DNA of 64,000 bases from Lasiosphaeris hirsuta (taxonomy: Eukaryota > Ascomycota > Sordariomycetes > Sordariales > Lasiosphaeriaceae): the NCBI GenBank assembly GCA_030549175.1, contig JAUKUA010000009.1, positions 310,001 through 374,000 of the forward strand, in the 5' to 3' direction. A program made the translations under genes and the position numbers. Position 1 is the first letter of the stretch. Each line of letters opens with the position of its first letter. Positions 36,529 through 47,226 of this stretch are shown here, in pieces. Below the pieces are notes generated by a model, which saw nothing but the letters and a program-made list of their open reading frames with translations, was not told the DNA's origin and made no database searches.

Positions 36529-36969
36529 ATGCCATCAATTTCTGAAGATATGGCACGGGAGTCGTTATTCGAGGACACAACCTCCCTATTGAGATATCTA
36601 TACGCAGATCTCACCCGAATTTCCGAGGTTGCATCTGAAGACATCCAGCTCCATTCGGCAGACCGAAACCTTTCGTCGCCACCCAAGCCGCCAATCAAAG
36701 GAGTCCGTGCCGTCCAGGCTCATGAAAATGCCCTGGTTGAGGCAACAGGGGGAAGTCTCGTAATGGACGTGGAAAGCATTTCCGCAAATGAGCACTTTGG
36801 GACGGTCTTGGGCACACTGCGCGCTCGTAGACATGGGGTTGCCGACCTGGCCGTGCCTTTTTGCGGCGTTTGGAGATTTGATTGTGGCAAGGCCATTGAG
36901 CATTGGGAGAATGCTAAAAACCCAGCTGATTTCGAGAGCTGGTTGAAGAACGGCGAGTGTGAGCAGTAG
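36529..36969 (+). CDS. NTF2-like (SnoaL-type) small protein
   Basis: I start it at the ATG at 36529 (146 residues) because the frame upstream to 36034 begins at TTG and shows no domain. The fold signature is an N-terminal helix (LLRYLYADLTRI), a VEATGGSLVMDVESISANE strand pair, then VPFCGVWRFDCGKAIEHWENA, the classic end of the NTF2/SnoaL cone. Members act as small cyclases, isomerases or dehydratases, or bind ligands; no substrate can be inferred. It is intact and sits beside a broken VAO-type oxidase, which suggests, but does not prove, a former pathway link. Confidence 0.65.
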   Translation: MPSISEDMARESLFEDTTSLLRYLYADLTRISEVASEDIQLHSADRNLSSPPKPPIKGVRAVQAHENALVEATGGSLVMDVESISANEHFGTVLGTLRARRHGVADLAVPFCGVWRFDCGKAIEHWENAKNPADFESWLKNGECEQ

Positions 36970-37197
36970 GAATGGCGGTGGTTGTTAATTATCGTGTCCA
37001 GTTTGCTACCCTGACAAGGTCCTTACCGACAGCTAGATATAGGGATGGTATATCTAACTGTCTTCACCATGTTACCGACCCTACCACATGATTGGACATC
37101 TGACACTCCTCCCCCGTCTCCATCTTTGTTAATCAATATCCCAACTTATCTCGAGCATCGGAAACTGCTTGTAGTATGATACTGATTATCCATGTAT

Positions 37198-38345
37198 TTA
37201 TCTTGTGCCTTCACAAAAAGCAAACGGACAGCCGTCACAACCCCAGCGACGCAACGCCGTTGCTGGTATCGGTATGTTTCTTGGGCCACGAATCTCGGAT
37301 CCCCTCCCTTTAATGCCCTCGCCCCTGAATCTCCTGGGCCCAATCCCCTGCATCCCCGGGGACAAAATACCGTCGGGGTCCAACTCGTCCTTGATTCTGT
37401 GGTTCATCCTCATCAGCACTGGAACGCCGCCCGCGCCTTCGTCATTGGCGCCAAAGTCATACTGGTCAGCCACCAGATCCATGTGTCGATATGTGCCCGG
37501 TACTCTCCGTAGCCAGCTTTCCTGGCCATCAGAACGAGCTTGACAAACAGTATATTTGCCGCGGTCTTATCCTCCTGGTCTGTCCGATCAAAGTAGATCA
37601 TGATGAGATGGGCGCGAAGGTGACGCTGATAGAGATGCAGCCTGGCCATGAAATCGAAGCCGAATTCTCCGCAGATCTTCTTCGCCTCGTAGTACCAGTC
37701 TAGCGAAGCCCGGCCGTCTGTAGGGAAAGGGGGAGGGGGAATGGAAATGCGGCCGCCGTCGAGGCCGCGGTACTGGATAGACACGATGGGTGCCATGGAC
37801 GGGACGCCCGTCTGCATCCAGCTGTCACTGTAGGGCACAGTAGCCGCGTCCAGGAACTTCTCTCCTTTGGAGATGCCCGGGTAGTAGGTGTTGCCCCTAA
37901 GCTTTCGCGCCCGGGATGGCTCTGAAGGCTTCTTCACGGCGCCGGTAGTTGATGCCGACAACCTCCTTGGGGCCGTAGAGACCAAAGTTGACATCCCACC
38001 AAGACAGGTTGAGCTCCTTTTCCAGCTCTTCCAACCGCCAGTCGGGGATCGCGCCTTTCCCGTCGTACCACTTTGAGCGTGTGCCGCGCTTACCCAGCTC
38101 GCGGAGGATGTTACCGATGACAGGGTGGTTCTGGATCACGTCGTGCTGAAGGAGGTCACGGAATATATCAACCATCTGGACAAGATCCGTCTCGAGCAAG
38201 GCGATGCGACACATGAAGAAACTGAGAGGCATCGGGGAAGACAAGAGAGTCATCTTGGTGACGATTCCAAAGTTGGATTGCGGAAAAATCGAGTCGTAGG
38301 TATCCAGGAGCTGGTTCAGGTCTTCTTTCTGGGAAAGCAGCTTAG
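37198..38345 (-). pseudogene. VAO/p-cresol-methylhydroxylase-type FAD oxidase, 5'-truncated and frameshifted
   Basis: The C-terminal half of a vanillyl-alcohol-oxidase-like flavoenzyme is readable: FPQSNFGIVTKMTLLS, LNLSWWDVNFGLYGP and FRAIPGAK. After a frame change comes LRGNTYYPG, ATVPYSDSWMQTGVPSMAP and LIMIYFDRTD; after a second frame change, MDLVADQYDFGAND and ELDPDGILSPGMQGI. The FAD-binding N-terminal domain (about 250 residues) is absent upstream of 38345. With two frameshifts (near 37.9 and 37.5 kb) and no 5' half, it cannot make the enzyme. Relatives oxidise p-hydroxybenzylic or phenolic side chains with H2O2 formation. Confidence 0.8.
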
Positions 38346-38939
38346 GTCAACGGCCAGCGAGGGGCTCGAGGCGCGCATGGCGACCATGAGGAGTATGAAT
38401 CCTGTAGGCTGGTGCGAAAGAATCTTTCCCGAGCCAACAGCCCAAGTTGCCGCAAGAAGTACCGCACTGGCATCGGGGATATTGGGGGGTGAGGAAGCCG
38501 TATCAGAACCGTCGAGGTCGAGGTAGTGTTTTAGGTGGCCACACGTCGACCTTTTGCCTTCAGCCCTTCAACCTTGCCAAGATCAGTGAATTAGCAAAAG
38601 CTACGACCCCTCCGGGCGGATGCACTGACGATAGTACATTACGGCTAAATTTATCGGAAGCCATTGTCGCTCTTACCGCCAAGGCTAGTGATAGCCCCAA
38701 GACTACAGAAACTACCGTCTTCTCATAGCCGGGGAAATAAGCCAGAATGGACACATGTGGGTAAACCCTAGGGCGGCTGGGCTTTCCCATTGAACGCGTC
38801 AGATGAAATACTAACCTAGATAAAACGGCGCATAAACCTCCACCCCAACACTTGAATAGTTCAACTGAGAGTAGACTTACAAGCGTCAATTTCGTATTCT
38901 CGAGGACTCTCCAAGGGGAGAAGCAACAAAGAAACAAAG
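38346..38939. other. gene-free stretch
   Basis: The place where the FAD domain of the oxidase should be. No FAD-binding motif is recoverable. Toward the right it is promoter of the DUF8021-like gene. Confidence 0.4.
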
Positions 38940-39758
38940 ATGCTCTGCTCAGTCTCGCTATCTCTCCTGGCCGTTGCCACTACCGCTCACGCGGCTTGCA
39001 GCCGAGCATTTCTCCAGGAGGCAACGGCTGCATACCTCCAAGCACAGAGCGTGGGGAAAGTCGGCATTCTTGCTCTTACCAGCAACGTTAGCTACGCAGA
39101 GAACAACACGCCAATCGATATCCAGAAAGGAGTAATCTCCGAGGCCATCGCCATCGACTTCAACCGCAGCATCTACGACACAGTTCAGTGTGCGACATTC
39201 ACCGAACTCACCGCCACACAGCAACATCCCTATGTCATCCACACACGCATTCTATACAGCGACGAAAAGATTCGCGCCATCGAATCCGTGGTGACCGACA
39301 CCGGAGACTGGGCGTTCAACGCAACTGGCCATCTTTATTGGACGAAGCAAGAAGTCTGGGACCCGATCCCAGAGGGAAAGCGGGATAGCCGCGCTGTACT
39401 CCAGGCAGCTGGCGATGCCTATCTTGACCAGTGGGGTGCCCCGAGTCTCGCTGTGCCGCTTGGCACGCCGTGTGCGAGACTGGAGGGCGGATTCTACACT
39501 GCTTCCACTGGCAGCACCTTGCAAGCCAACACTTGCAAAATGGGAGCCTTCCCACAGCCCCTGAAGGTGGGCGATCGGCGATACATTATTGACGAGGAGC
39601 TGGGCGCGGTGGACATTTTCAACGGCTTCCCCTGGCTAGAGCAGAGTAAGCCTGCCAACTACTCCACGCCGAGTAGTAACCTATTCAAGGTACACGAGGG
39701 ATTGATTCGCTACATCCACGAAATTACTGTTTGCGCAACACCCCGGTGTGGGCTTTGA
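38940..39758 (+). CDS. DUF8021-like secreted protein
   Basis: Intronless, 272 residues. The signal peptide ends THAACS. The mature part reads FLQEATAAYLQAQS, LTSNVSYAENNTPID, IAIDFNRSIYDTVQCATFTEL, IHTRILYSDEKIRAIESVVTDTGDW and DQWGAPSLAVPLGTPCARLEGG. These phrases fit a family of secreted fungal proteins of unknown function (SnoaL-like second half). In many fungi it sits next to FAD oxidases, as here beside a dead one. It is intact, with paired cysteines and N-glycosylation sites, and secreted to the cell exterior. Confidence 0.8.
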   Translation: MLCSVSLSLLAVATTAHAACSRAFLQEATAAYLQAQSVGKVGILALTSNVSYAENNTPIDIQKGVISEAIAIDFNRSIYDTVQCATFTELTATQQHPYVIHTRILYSDEKIRAIESVVTDTGDWAFNATGHLYWTKQEVWDPIPEGKRDSRAVLQAAGDAYLDQWGAPSLAVPLGTPCARLEGGFYTASTGSTLQANTCKMGAFPQPLKVGDRRYIIDEELGAVDIFNGFPWLEQSKPANYSTPSSNLFKVHEGLIRYIHEITVCATPRCGL

Positions 39759-39950
39759 CATTAGCATGTAATTGCGTAAAATAGGGTTATTAGAGAGTCC
39801 TAGTTAGATAGCCTGAATGGATGTCTTGAAATATTAACTCGCCATGGTGCGCGCGATGAGTTGGTGTGTCAACCACCAGGAGAAGTCACACGGGACACTG
39901 AACCAAGAGTGAGTGACTCGTATAATTACTCGCAAGACTGAACTAATTTA

Positions 39951-41782
39951 TCACCACAACCGTCTCCATTGGACCTTCATCTCCCGATCAGGCGGCATTG
40001 CCGCAGCGCCAGCATAGTTTGAGTCATCAAGCGCCGGGTCGATCCGATGGTGATCCATCCAGCTTTGTCCAATCAACAAACTTGACATCGAATCTTGCGA
40101 CTATCATGGCTAATGTCAACAGGACCTCTTGTTTTGCAAAGGCCCGGCCAGGGCATATTCCTGTACCGTCACCTTGGGAAGAGCTGCGTCAGCCGGAACA
40201 ATATCGGACATGGCTGGGATCGTTTTGAGGACTCACCAAACGGTACAAAGGATCCTGGCTTTCCTGCGACAGAGAACTCGGGGACCAAATTCGCCTCCTT
40301 CCCAGGTTCATTGCTAGGTTGGCGCACGTACCTCAGGTGCCGCCCGGCCCAGAAATCAGAAGCAGCATGGCCATCCGCCGCCCATGTTTCCTCGTCGTAA
40401 TGGGCAATCTGGGTAAGGGCCTGCAACATAGCGCCTTTTCCAATGCGGTAGCCCTCAATAACTATTGGGTTATTGACCTCACGGGTGAGGTTGATCGATA
40501 GATGTAATCGTAATGTTTCTGCAAACACGGATTGTATAAGAGGCAGAGAAATAAGTTTCTGGGCGTCAATGGTGGCCTTTCTGGTTAACGGATCGAACTC
40601 ATAGGCCTGCAGAACCTCGGCTCTGACATCCTTGAAAATCTCCGGGTCTTTCACTGGTTCATACAAGGCCCATGTTGTGATGGGGATGGTGTTGGAGTTT
40701 AAACTGCAGCGAGACATGATCAGCATTCTGCACAAGCGTATTCCAATGTATGGATAGAAAGCAATACCCAAAAATGACCATGGACATAAACCCACGAGCG
40801 CTCTGTCTAGACAGACCGCTGTCGCTGAACCACTTGGCAACCTCACGCGAGAAACGAGAGCCAAAGTGTTCCTCCCAGTCTGATTCAGCTGCTGGGCTAT
40901 TCCAGTCGAAATTAGCCCAAGCTGCATCGAGGTACCGTCCAACAGCCGCATGAAAGCGGTCACGTAACTTCCAAGGCAGCTGTTTGATCCATCTTGAGGG
41001 ACCGGTGATGAGATAAAGCACAATCTCGTCAAAAGACCAAAAGTTCTGAATGAAGCTGGGATTGAGCTCAAAGATGTGTGGTCCGACTAGCGATACCACA
41101 GCACTCTCGGCCATGGCCGACTTGACAAAGTCAAACAGCGGCATCGTAGTTCACTCGCCGACGGGCTGACGAGCGAGATGTGCGGAAAAGAGGTCCGAGT
41201 ACTTGTCGGCCATCCGGTTGCTAAAGTGCGTCCGCGTCATGTACTCTGAATACAACAGATGTGCACCACGCCAATATTTGTGCTCTTCCGGTATTTCTCG
41301 CTGCCTGGGCTTTGTGTTTGACCCGACCAGACGTGTCCGCGGCGAATCTTGCAATGTCTTCGGGTGCCATATTCCACAGATTCTTGAACAACATGATCAT
41401 GAAACCCTCGGATTCAAGGTCGCTCGTCGGTCGAAACAGCGACTGGATATTTTGCACGCCTTGGAGAAGATAGACCTTCTTTGGGCCCAGACGGAACATG
41501 ACAATGTTGCTTTGTTTCAATGCCTTTCTGTAAACGCTGTGTCTGACCCGTTATATCAAGATAAATGGCACACCACAAAGGTAGCTCGACTTACTTGGCC
41601 CTGGTCATAAAGTAGCTCATATTTGTCAAGTACTGGTAAGTATTGGATACGAAGGGAATGGTATCTGAGAGAGACGGTGGTTCCTTTCGACGCCCCCGCA
41701 ACACCGGGACCGCAAGGAAAAGGGCCAGCAAGACAAGCAAGAGCGGCCCGATAATGTCAGACCGGGACAGTGCGAATTCCAT
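39951..41782 (-). pseudogene. cytochrome P450 (CYP7/8-like fold), nonsense plus frameshifts
   Basis: An N-terminal membrane anchor (IIGPLLLVLLALFLAVPVLRG) follows the ATG at 41782. Then come IPFVSNTYQYLTN, NIVMFRLGPKKVYLLQG, SAMAESAVVSLVGPHIFELNP, LNSNTIPITTW, the ExxR helix ETLRLHLSINLTREV and, across an intron, GTGICPGRAFAKQE with the haem Cys. Lesions are a one-base frame change near 41.3 kb, a TGA for Trp in GEWTTMPLF-type context at the end of LARQPVGE (near 41.15 kb), and a one-base insertion in the C-terminal region (the true end reads DDSNYAGAAAMPP). Splice sites elsewhere are intact. It resembles P450s of the cholesterol-7-alpha-hydroxylase or prostacyclin-synthase clan often found in fungal clusters. 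Confidence 0.83.
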
Positions 41783-42553
41783 GGCGGCGGCCCGGACATC
41801 GGCGCCTGAGGGGGTCATTTGATATGCCGGCTGTTTCAGTCCTTTGAGATGGGTACCACTAACAGTGCGACGCTGGTTTTCTATCACGGCCAGAATTTCT
41901 CGCAAGCTGGCAGATGCAAACCCCGCCTGGCCGCATCTCGAAGAAAAGAGAGGCTAGGTCATGGCTCTAACTACTTCTAGACAACTTGTTTGGCGCCCTC
42001 GAGCGAATTCTGACTAGCGGGAAGTATCATTAGTCCCCACCCCCAGCTAGTAGGGATCCAAGGATAGGCACCAGTCAGGAATACAGCCCCTAAATAAATT
42101 CGAATGCTCAGCACTAGAAATTGCTTGTCAGTACTATCGAAGTGCCTACTGGGCCTTCAAACACGCAATGTGTAAAAGTGAAATATACAGAGTCGTTGAT
42201 CAGCGCTGTCCTGCCAATGGGATTCTACATTGGCTGTAGTCTTGACTTGGTTGAATGACGGTGGCTCAACAAACCGCGGGGACTGAGCTCGGAATCTCCT
42301 CCGCGGCTCCTCCACGGAACATGAAAAATGGCAAATACAAGGCGATTCAGAGAAGCCACATGCACAGCTTCCTCAAACATGGCAATTGCAATTCGATTCC
42401 GCGGGTCCGCGGAGTGGCCTGCTGTCAGCCAAGCGGCAAGTAGAAGCTTCTATATATATCAGGCGCAAAGCCACTTGTTCTGAGCACTCCTCCATCAACG
42501 ACACCATCACCTTTCCCTTTGGCCCCTTGTGACCACCCCACCCCCACACCATC
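41783..42553. other. gene-free divergent promoter stretch
   Basis: Between the dead P450 and the MFS gene on the plus strand. It includes a TATATATA box. Confidence 0.5.
42451..42458 (+). promoter_or_regulatory. TATA element of the MFS gene
   Basis: TATATATA about 100 bp before the ATG at 42554. Confidence 0.45.
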
Positions 42554-44242
42554 ATGATTGACAGCGAGAAGCAAGAGGCTACCGGCCATGTCTTATCAGT
42601 ATCTTCAAACCAGCACGATACCATGCCTCGTTTTGTTAACGGCCAGTCCGCTGGAGGCCCATCGGACAATGCCCCCGAGGATGCTAACATTGTCGATTTT
42701 GATGGGCCCAATGACCCCGAAAACCCGATAAACTGGTCACCAGGAAAGAAAGCTGCGGCCATCACTATCGTGTCTCTAATGACACTATTGTCGTAAGTTC
42801 TGCTTCGGTCCACCGACCAGCCCCGCCCAACTCGAACGTGAAGCGTGATGGCTCGATACTGACCCGACTTGGTGGAAGACCGATTGGCTCAACTATCAGC
42901 ACGGCCGCCACTCCGGAAATCCTTTCTCACTTCTCATCGTCCAACGAACTGCTTGGCACGCTCGTGACAACAATCTGGCTTTTGGGCTACGTCTTCGGGC
43001 CCATGGCCATCGCCCCGCTCTCCGAGATGTACGGCCGTGCCGCGCTTTACAAAATCTGCATGGTTCTATTCATCGTCTTCAATGTGGCCTGTGCCCTCTC
43101 GCCGAGTCTGGAGAGCCTCATCGTCTTCCGCTTTCTCGCGGGCCTCGCCGGTTCCTGCCCCGTGACCCTGGGGACCGGCTCCATTGCCGACATGATTCCA
43201 CGAGAGCGGCGCGCAGGCGCCATGGCATCTTATGTCATCGGCTCGGTCCTGGGCCCGTCGATCGGGCCCATCTGCAGCGGATACCTTACGCCTGTGGCGG
43301 GTTGGCGTTGGAGCTTCTGGCTGATGGCCATCGCCTCGGCACCGCTGGCCGTGATTGTGATGGCCCTGGTGCACGAGTCGTACCCGTATGTGATATTGCA
43401 GCGCAAGGCGGCGCGTTTGCGCAAAGAGACGGGAAATCCAAAATTGAGATCGGCCCTCGACACTGGCAAAACGCCGCGAGAGCTATTTGCATTCTCCATT
43501 TGGCGGCCGCTGAGAATGTTGTCGCTCCCCATCGTCTTCTTGCTATCGCTATATGCGGCCGTGGTTTACAGCTATCTATATCTGTGCCTCACTACTTTTG
43601 GCCGCGTCTTTGGGGGGCAGTACGGGTTCGCGTCGGGGCCCTCGGGCCTGGCAACCCTGGGACTGGGTATCGGCAACGTCTTGGGGGTTGTGACGGGCGG
43701 CTTGACGTCTGATAGGCTGTCCGCCCTTCTTACACAAAGAAATGGCGGCGAGACGAAGCCTGAGTACCGACTTCCAACCATGGTCGTCGGAGGCATCTGT
43801 GTGCCCATTGGCCTGTTCTGGTACGGGTGGACAGCGGAGAACCAAGCACATTGGATCGTGCCCATCATTGGGACAGGCTTTCTCGGCGTGGGCATGATTG
43901 TCACATATGTGAGTACTAGAAACCTGGCCACGGAAGGGGGGGGGGGGCATGGCGACGTTTTTACTAACATGGACAACCTGCGCGCAGATGGCCAGCACCA
44001 TGTACCTCGTCGATGCCTACACCGCCTACGCAGCTTCGGTCACGGCGTCCAGCACTATCCTCCGCTGTCTCTGTGGAGCGCTGCTGCCCCTCGTCGGTGA
44101 TGCCATGTATGACGCACTTGGGATTGGCTGGGGAACCTCTTTGCTGGGTTTCATATCTGTTGCCTTCCTCCCTGTTCCCTTTTTCTTCTACTTTTATGGG
44201 GAGCGAATTCGCAAGGCCAAGCGTTTTCAGGTTGCGATCTGA
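42554..44242 (+). CDS. MFS multidrug transporter (DHA1 type)
   Basis: Three exons (42554-42792, 42879-43908, 43988-44242) give 507 residues in phase. A hydrophilic N-terminus with DGPNDPENPINWSPGKK, the conserved fungal DHA1 entry phrase, is followed by 12 helices. Motif A-like PLSEMYGRAALYK and motif C-like SYVIGSVLGPSIGPICSGYL are present, and RFLAGLAGSCPVT is typical. Intron 2 contains a run of G. It probably exports small organic compounds across the plasma membrane. Its neighbours are a dead P450 on one side and the Zn2Cys6 factor on the other. Intact. Confidence 0.92.
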
Positions 44243-44627
44243 GCGATTGCTAACCTAGTTTTGCTTCGCATGTTGACCACGACGCGTTTTTTCTGCTCAG
44301 CTGCGGCTTTTTGGGCCGAAGTAGTTGGCAGATCCAAGCCCCTAGAACTATTTTCTCTGTTTCCCAACCAGCAAAGGCTGGTCAGCGTTGGGCCCAATCG
44401 GGTGATACGTGTTGTAAGCCGGGCCGACTTACCTGCTCCGACCCCCGACTTTGACCCCTGCTGTAGGTGTGTCCACGGAAATCCCGCGGAGTAGATTGGC
44501 TCCGCGGAAGTAGAGCCCAACAATAATTTAGAGAACCAAAATAAACCATCCGCGCATTTTTCCACAGCAGACGATCTATCCTGCTACGCCCCTGAATCCA
44601 ACACAATTCATTACATCAAAGCCTCAA
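44243..44627. other. intergenic stretch
   Basis: Between the MFS gene and the Zn2Cys6 regulator, both plus strand. It contains a short inverted word pair TCCGCGGA near 44480-44510 that could be a regulator half-site. No gene. Confidence 0.4.
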
Positions 44628-47007
44628 ATGCCGTCGTCAAAGGGCCACTTCTCGTGCGAGTTTTGTCGGTCACGCAAACTACGGTGTGATCGGCCTCTGC
44701 CCTGTACCAGCTGTTCGTCGCGCGGTAAGGACTGTTACTTCAGTCCACCAGCTGCGGCCCGGACTGTCAACCGTCAACACAAAGCTCGACAATCAACATC
44801 TGCTAGTACGCGCACAGCCTCCGGGCTTCAAGCATCACCTGCGGATTCCCCCGCCATCCCGTCACCGCTAGCGGCTGCTGAGGACCAACAACAGCCACTC
44901 CTGGCCGAGATCCGGGCGCTGCAGAAGCTTGCCAAGGACCTGGAAAGTCGGGTCATGGGAACCACTGAAACCCAGCAACAGCATGGTCCTAGCGGCCCAG
45001 ATGTCTTCCCGTCTGCCTCGGAACCGTATGCCAGCCCCGAATCCCTCATGCGGTCCACCTCGGTGCGCGATCTGCCCCCCTCGGGTCTGGACAATGTAGA
45101 TGCAGTTGTAGCCCACCTGGAGCGCGTCTCGATGGGCCAAGTCGCTCGCGAGGCCATCTATCCCGACGATGATCATATCATCTTTAAAATAGACCGCATC
45201 GAGTCGATTACCCCCGAACGGACCTATGTACACCTGACACGGAACAACAAGCCGACCCGGTGCGTCTGGCTTCCGCGACACGACCAAGTCAGGGTGCTAT
45301 TGGATAAGTTCAGCACCAACTTCAACTACATCTGCCGCATCGTCCACCGCCCCTCACTCTCGATCATGGTGGATAATATATACCGCCAGATCGACAACCA
45401 TGAGCCCACCGACTCAGGCCACCTTGTTCTCCTCCTCAGTATCATTGCCGCCACCACACATGTATGGCTGCCGCAAGATGTAGGCCCGCTCTTTTCTTCC
45501 GCGGCTCAAGCGAACGCACAAGCACCACTGTGGGCCAAAGCAACGTTGGACGTGCTGCATGCCGCCGAGCACTGTCCCATACCTTCCCTCGAGGCCATCC
45601 AGGGAATTATCATCCTCTCGTTTTTGCTCTGCAATATCGAGGGGGTGAGGCTACGGTATCGCTACCTCATTTCGACCGGTTTACTGCTGGGCCGCGAGCT
45701 GGGGCTTCATCAGATTGACCACCCAAGTAGCCCGACGCCGACAAGAGGCGTGGTCCAGGATGAGATGGGTCGGCGCGCTTGGTGGTATCTGGCCGCTACG
45801 GACTGGTACGCTCTGAAGAACTACGCACTCCTCGGTGCGCGACTGAAACTAACGCGACCTGCTCTCTTTTATTAGGATGCTAGCCGCAAGATACGGCGCT
45901 GCTGGCGAGGGAGGTTACCAAACCAGCCCACTCCACATGTCAGTCAACAAGCCCGCCAACGTTAGCGACGCGGAGCTCCTTAGGTGTGCCACTGAGGGTA
46001 TCGTCGTTCCAAACCACGCCATATCCGAACCGACCGAAACGTCCTATTTTCTTCAGCGCCTCCGACTGGCCGAAATATCACGCACCATGGTTGATTCCCA
46101 GCGTGCCAGGACGACCACGGCCGCAACTCCCAATAATAATACCGAACAGATTGACGCTTCTCTCCTGCATCTACTCTCCACCCTTCCCCCTTTCTTCCAA
46201 CTCGCTTACTATCATCCACCCCGCCCCTGGAGCTCCAGCGGATTGAGCGAGTCCCCTGACATCTTTATCCAGGCTTATCTGCTCAACTCCATCATTCAGA
46301 CCCAGCGATGCAAGCTACACATTGGCTATCTAGCCACTGCTAGGAGCACTGGTACGTATACCGCAGTATCCTCGACTTCTCGCGACACTTGTCTAGATGC
46401 AGCTAGGCAGCTCATCACGGCCGAGAAGCAGCTGGAAAAGTCAAATCACCCTTTCCTGCAGGTACGGTCGCGCCTGTCGGGGATCCTGTATGGAATTTTC
46501 CTGGCGGGGATTGTGCTACTGATGGATGTTTGTGTTTGTGGCAACGTGGATGGTAAGTATAGTAGCAGGTCAGTGGAAGACGAGCTGGGAGAGGTCCTGC
46601 GATACATTGAGGGGGTGAAAGGGCATTCCCTTGCGGCCGAGAGGCTGTACGGTGCCTTGATGGCTGTCCTGGGGAGATGTCGCACACAGCGGCGGGTTTC
46701 AACAGGGGGCGCACCCACCAGAGACGGACTCCCACGTTACAGTGACATGGAGCAAACTTTGGAACGACCCCTGCTAGAGACAGACCCAAGTCAGCAAGCT
46801 GCCATCGCAGGGGGTGAGCAAAGGTGGAGTACCTCGACCGACAACGTTGCTGCGGCCCTGGGGAGTATTGTGATGCATGGAAGCGGCCACGCCATGGAGT
46901 TGCCAGGGGGCGGTAGCCAAATGGCACAAAATCTTGAAGTCATTGATCTTGATGGATTCCAATGGGATGACTTGTTTTCCGGCATAGACTCGTCATCATT
47001 CTTTTAG
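44628..47007 (+). CDS. Zn2Cys6 transcription factor (Fungal_trans domain)
   Basis: Two exons (44628-45805 and 45876-47007) encode 769 residues. The binuclear cluster is complete at residues 10-36: C-x2-C-x6-C-x5-C-x2-C-x6-C. A coiled stretch at about 90-107 (LLAEIRALQKLAKDL) follows the linker. The middle homology region has IVHRPSLSIMVDNIY and GLLLGRELGLHQID, and MGRRAWWYLAATDW spans the splice. The C-terminus is acidic and aromatic (VIDLDGFQWDDLFSG), like an activation tail. It is a nuclear regulator placed between two MFS genes and is the likely former pathway-specific activator of this locus. Intact. Confidence 0.93.
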
Positions 47008-47226
47008 TGGAACATGTGTATGTAGTTATACCGATACGAGAGGCTTTTTTTTAGACATGGCACGACTACTAGACATTTGAGCTAGTTGGATTGGACCCCT
47101 GGTAACTTCAGGTGAATTACCGAGTCCACGTATGCAGAATATCTCCTCCTGCGACATGGCCAAGTCCTGTATACAAGACGTTCACATCAGGGTCGACATC
47201 CCCGCCCGAGTCTTCTGAAATCGTGT

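Noticed and set aside
42281..42443. CGCGGGTCCGCGG palindromic words as a regulator site
   Set aside because: The words are suggestive of Zn2Cys6-type half sites but too short and frequent in GC-rich DNA to claim without motif statistics.
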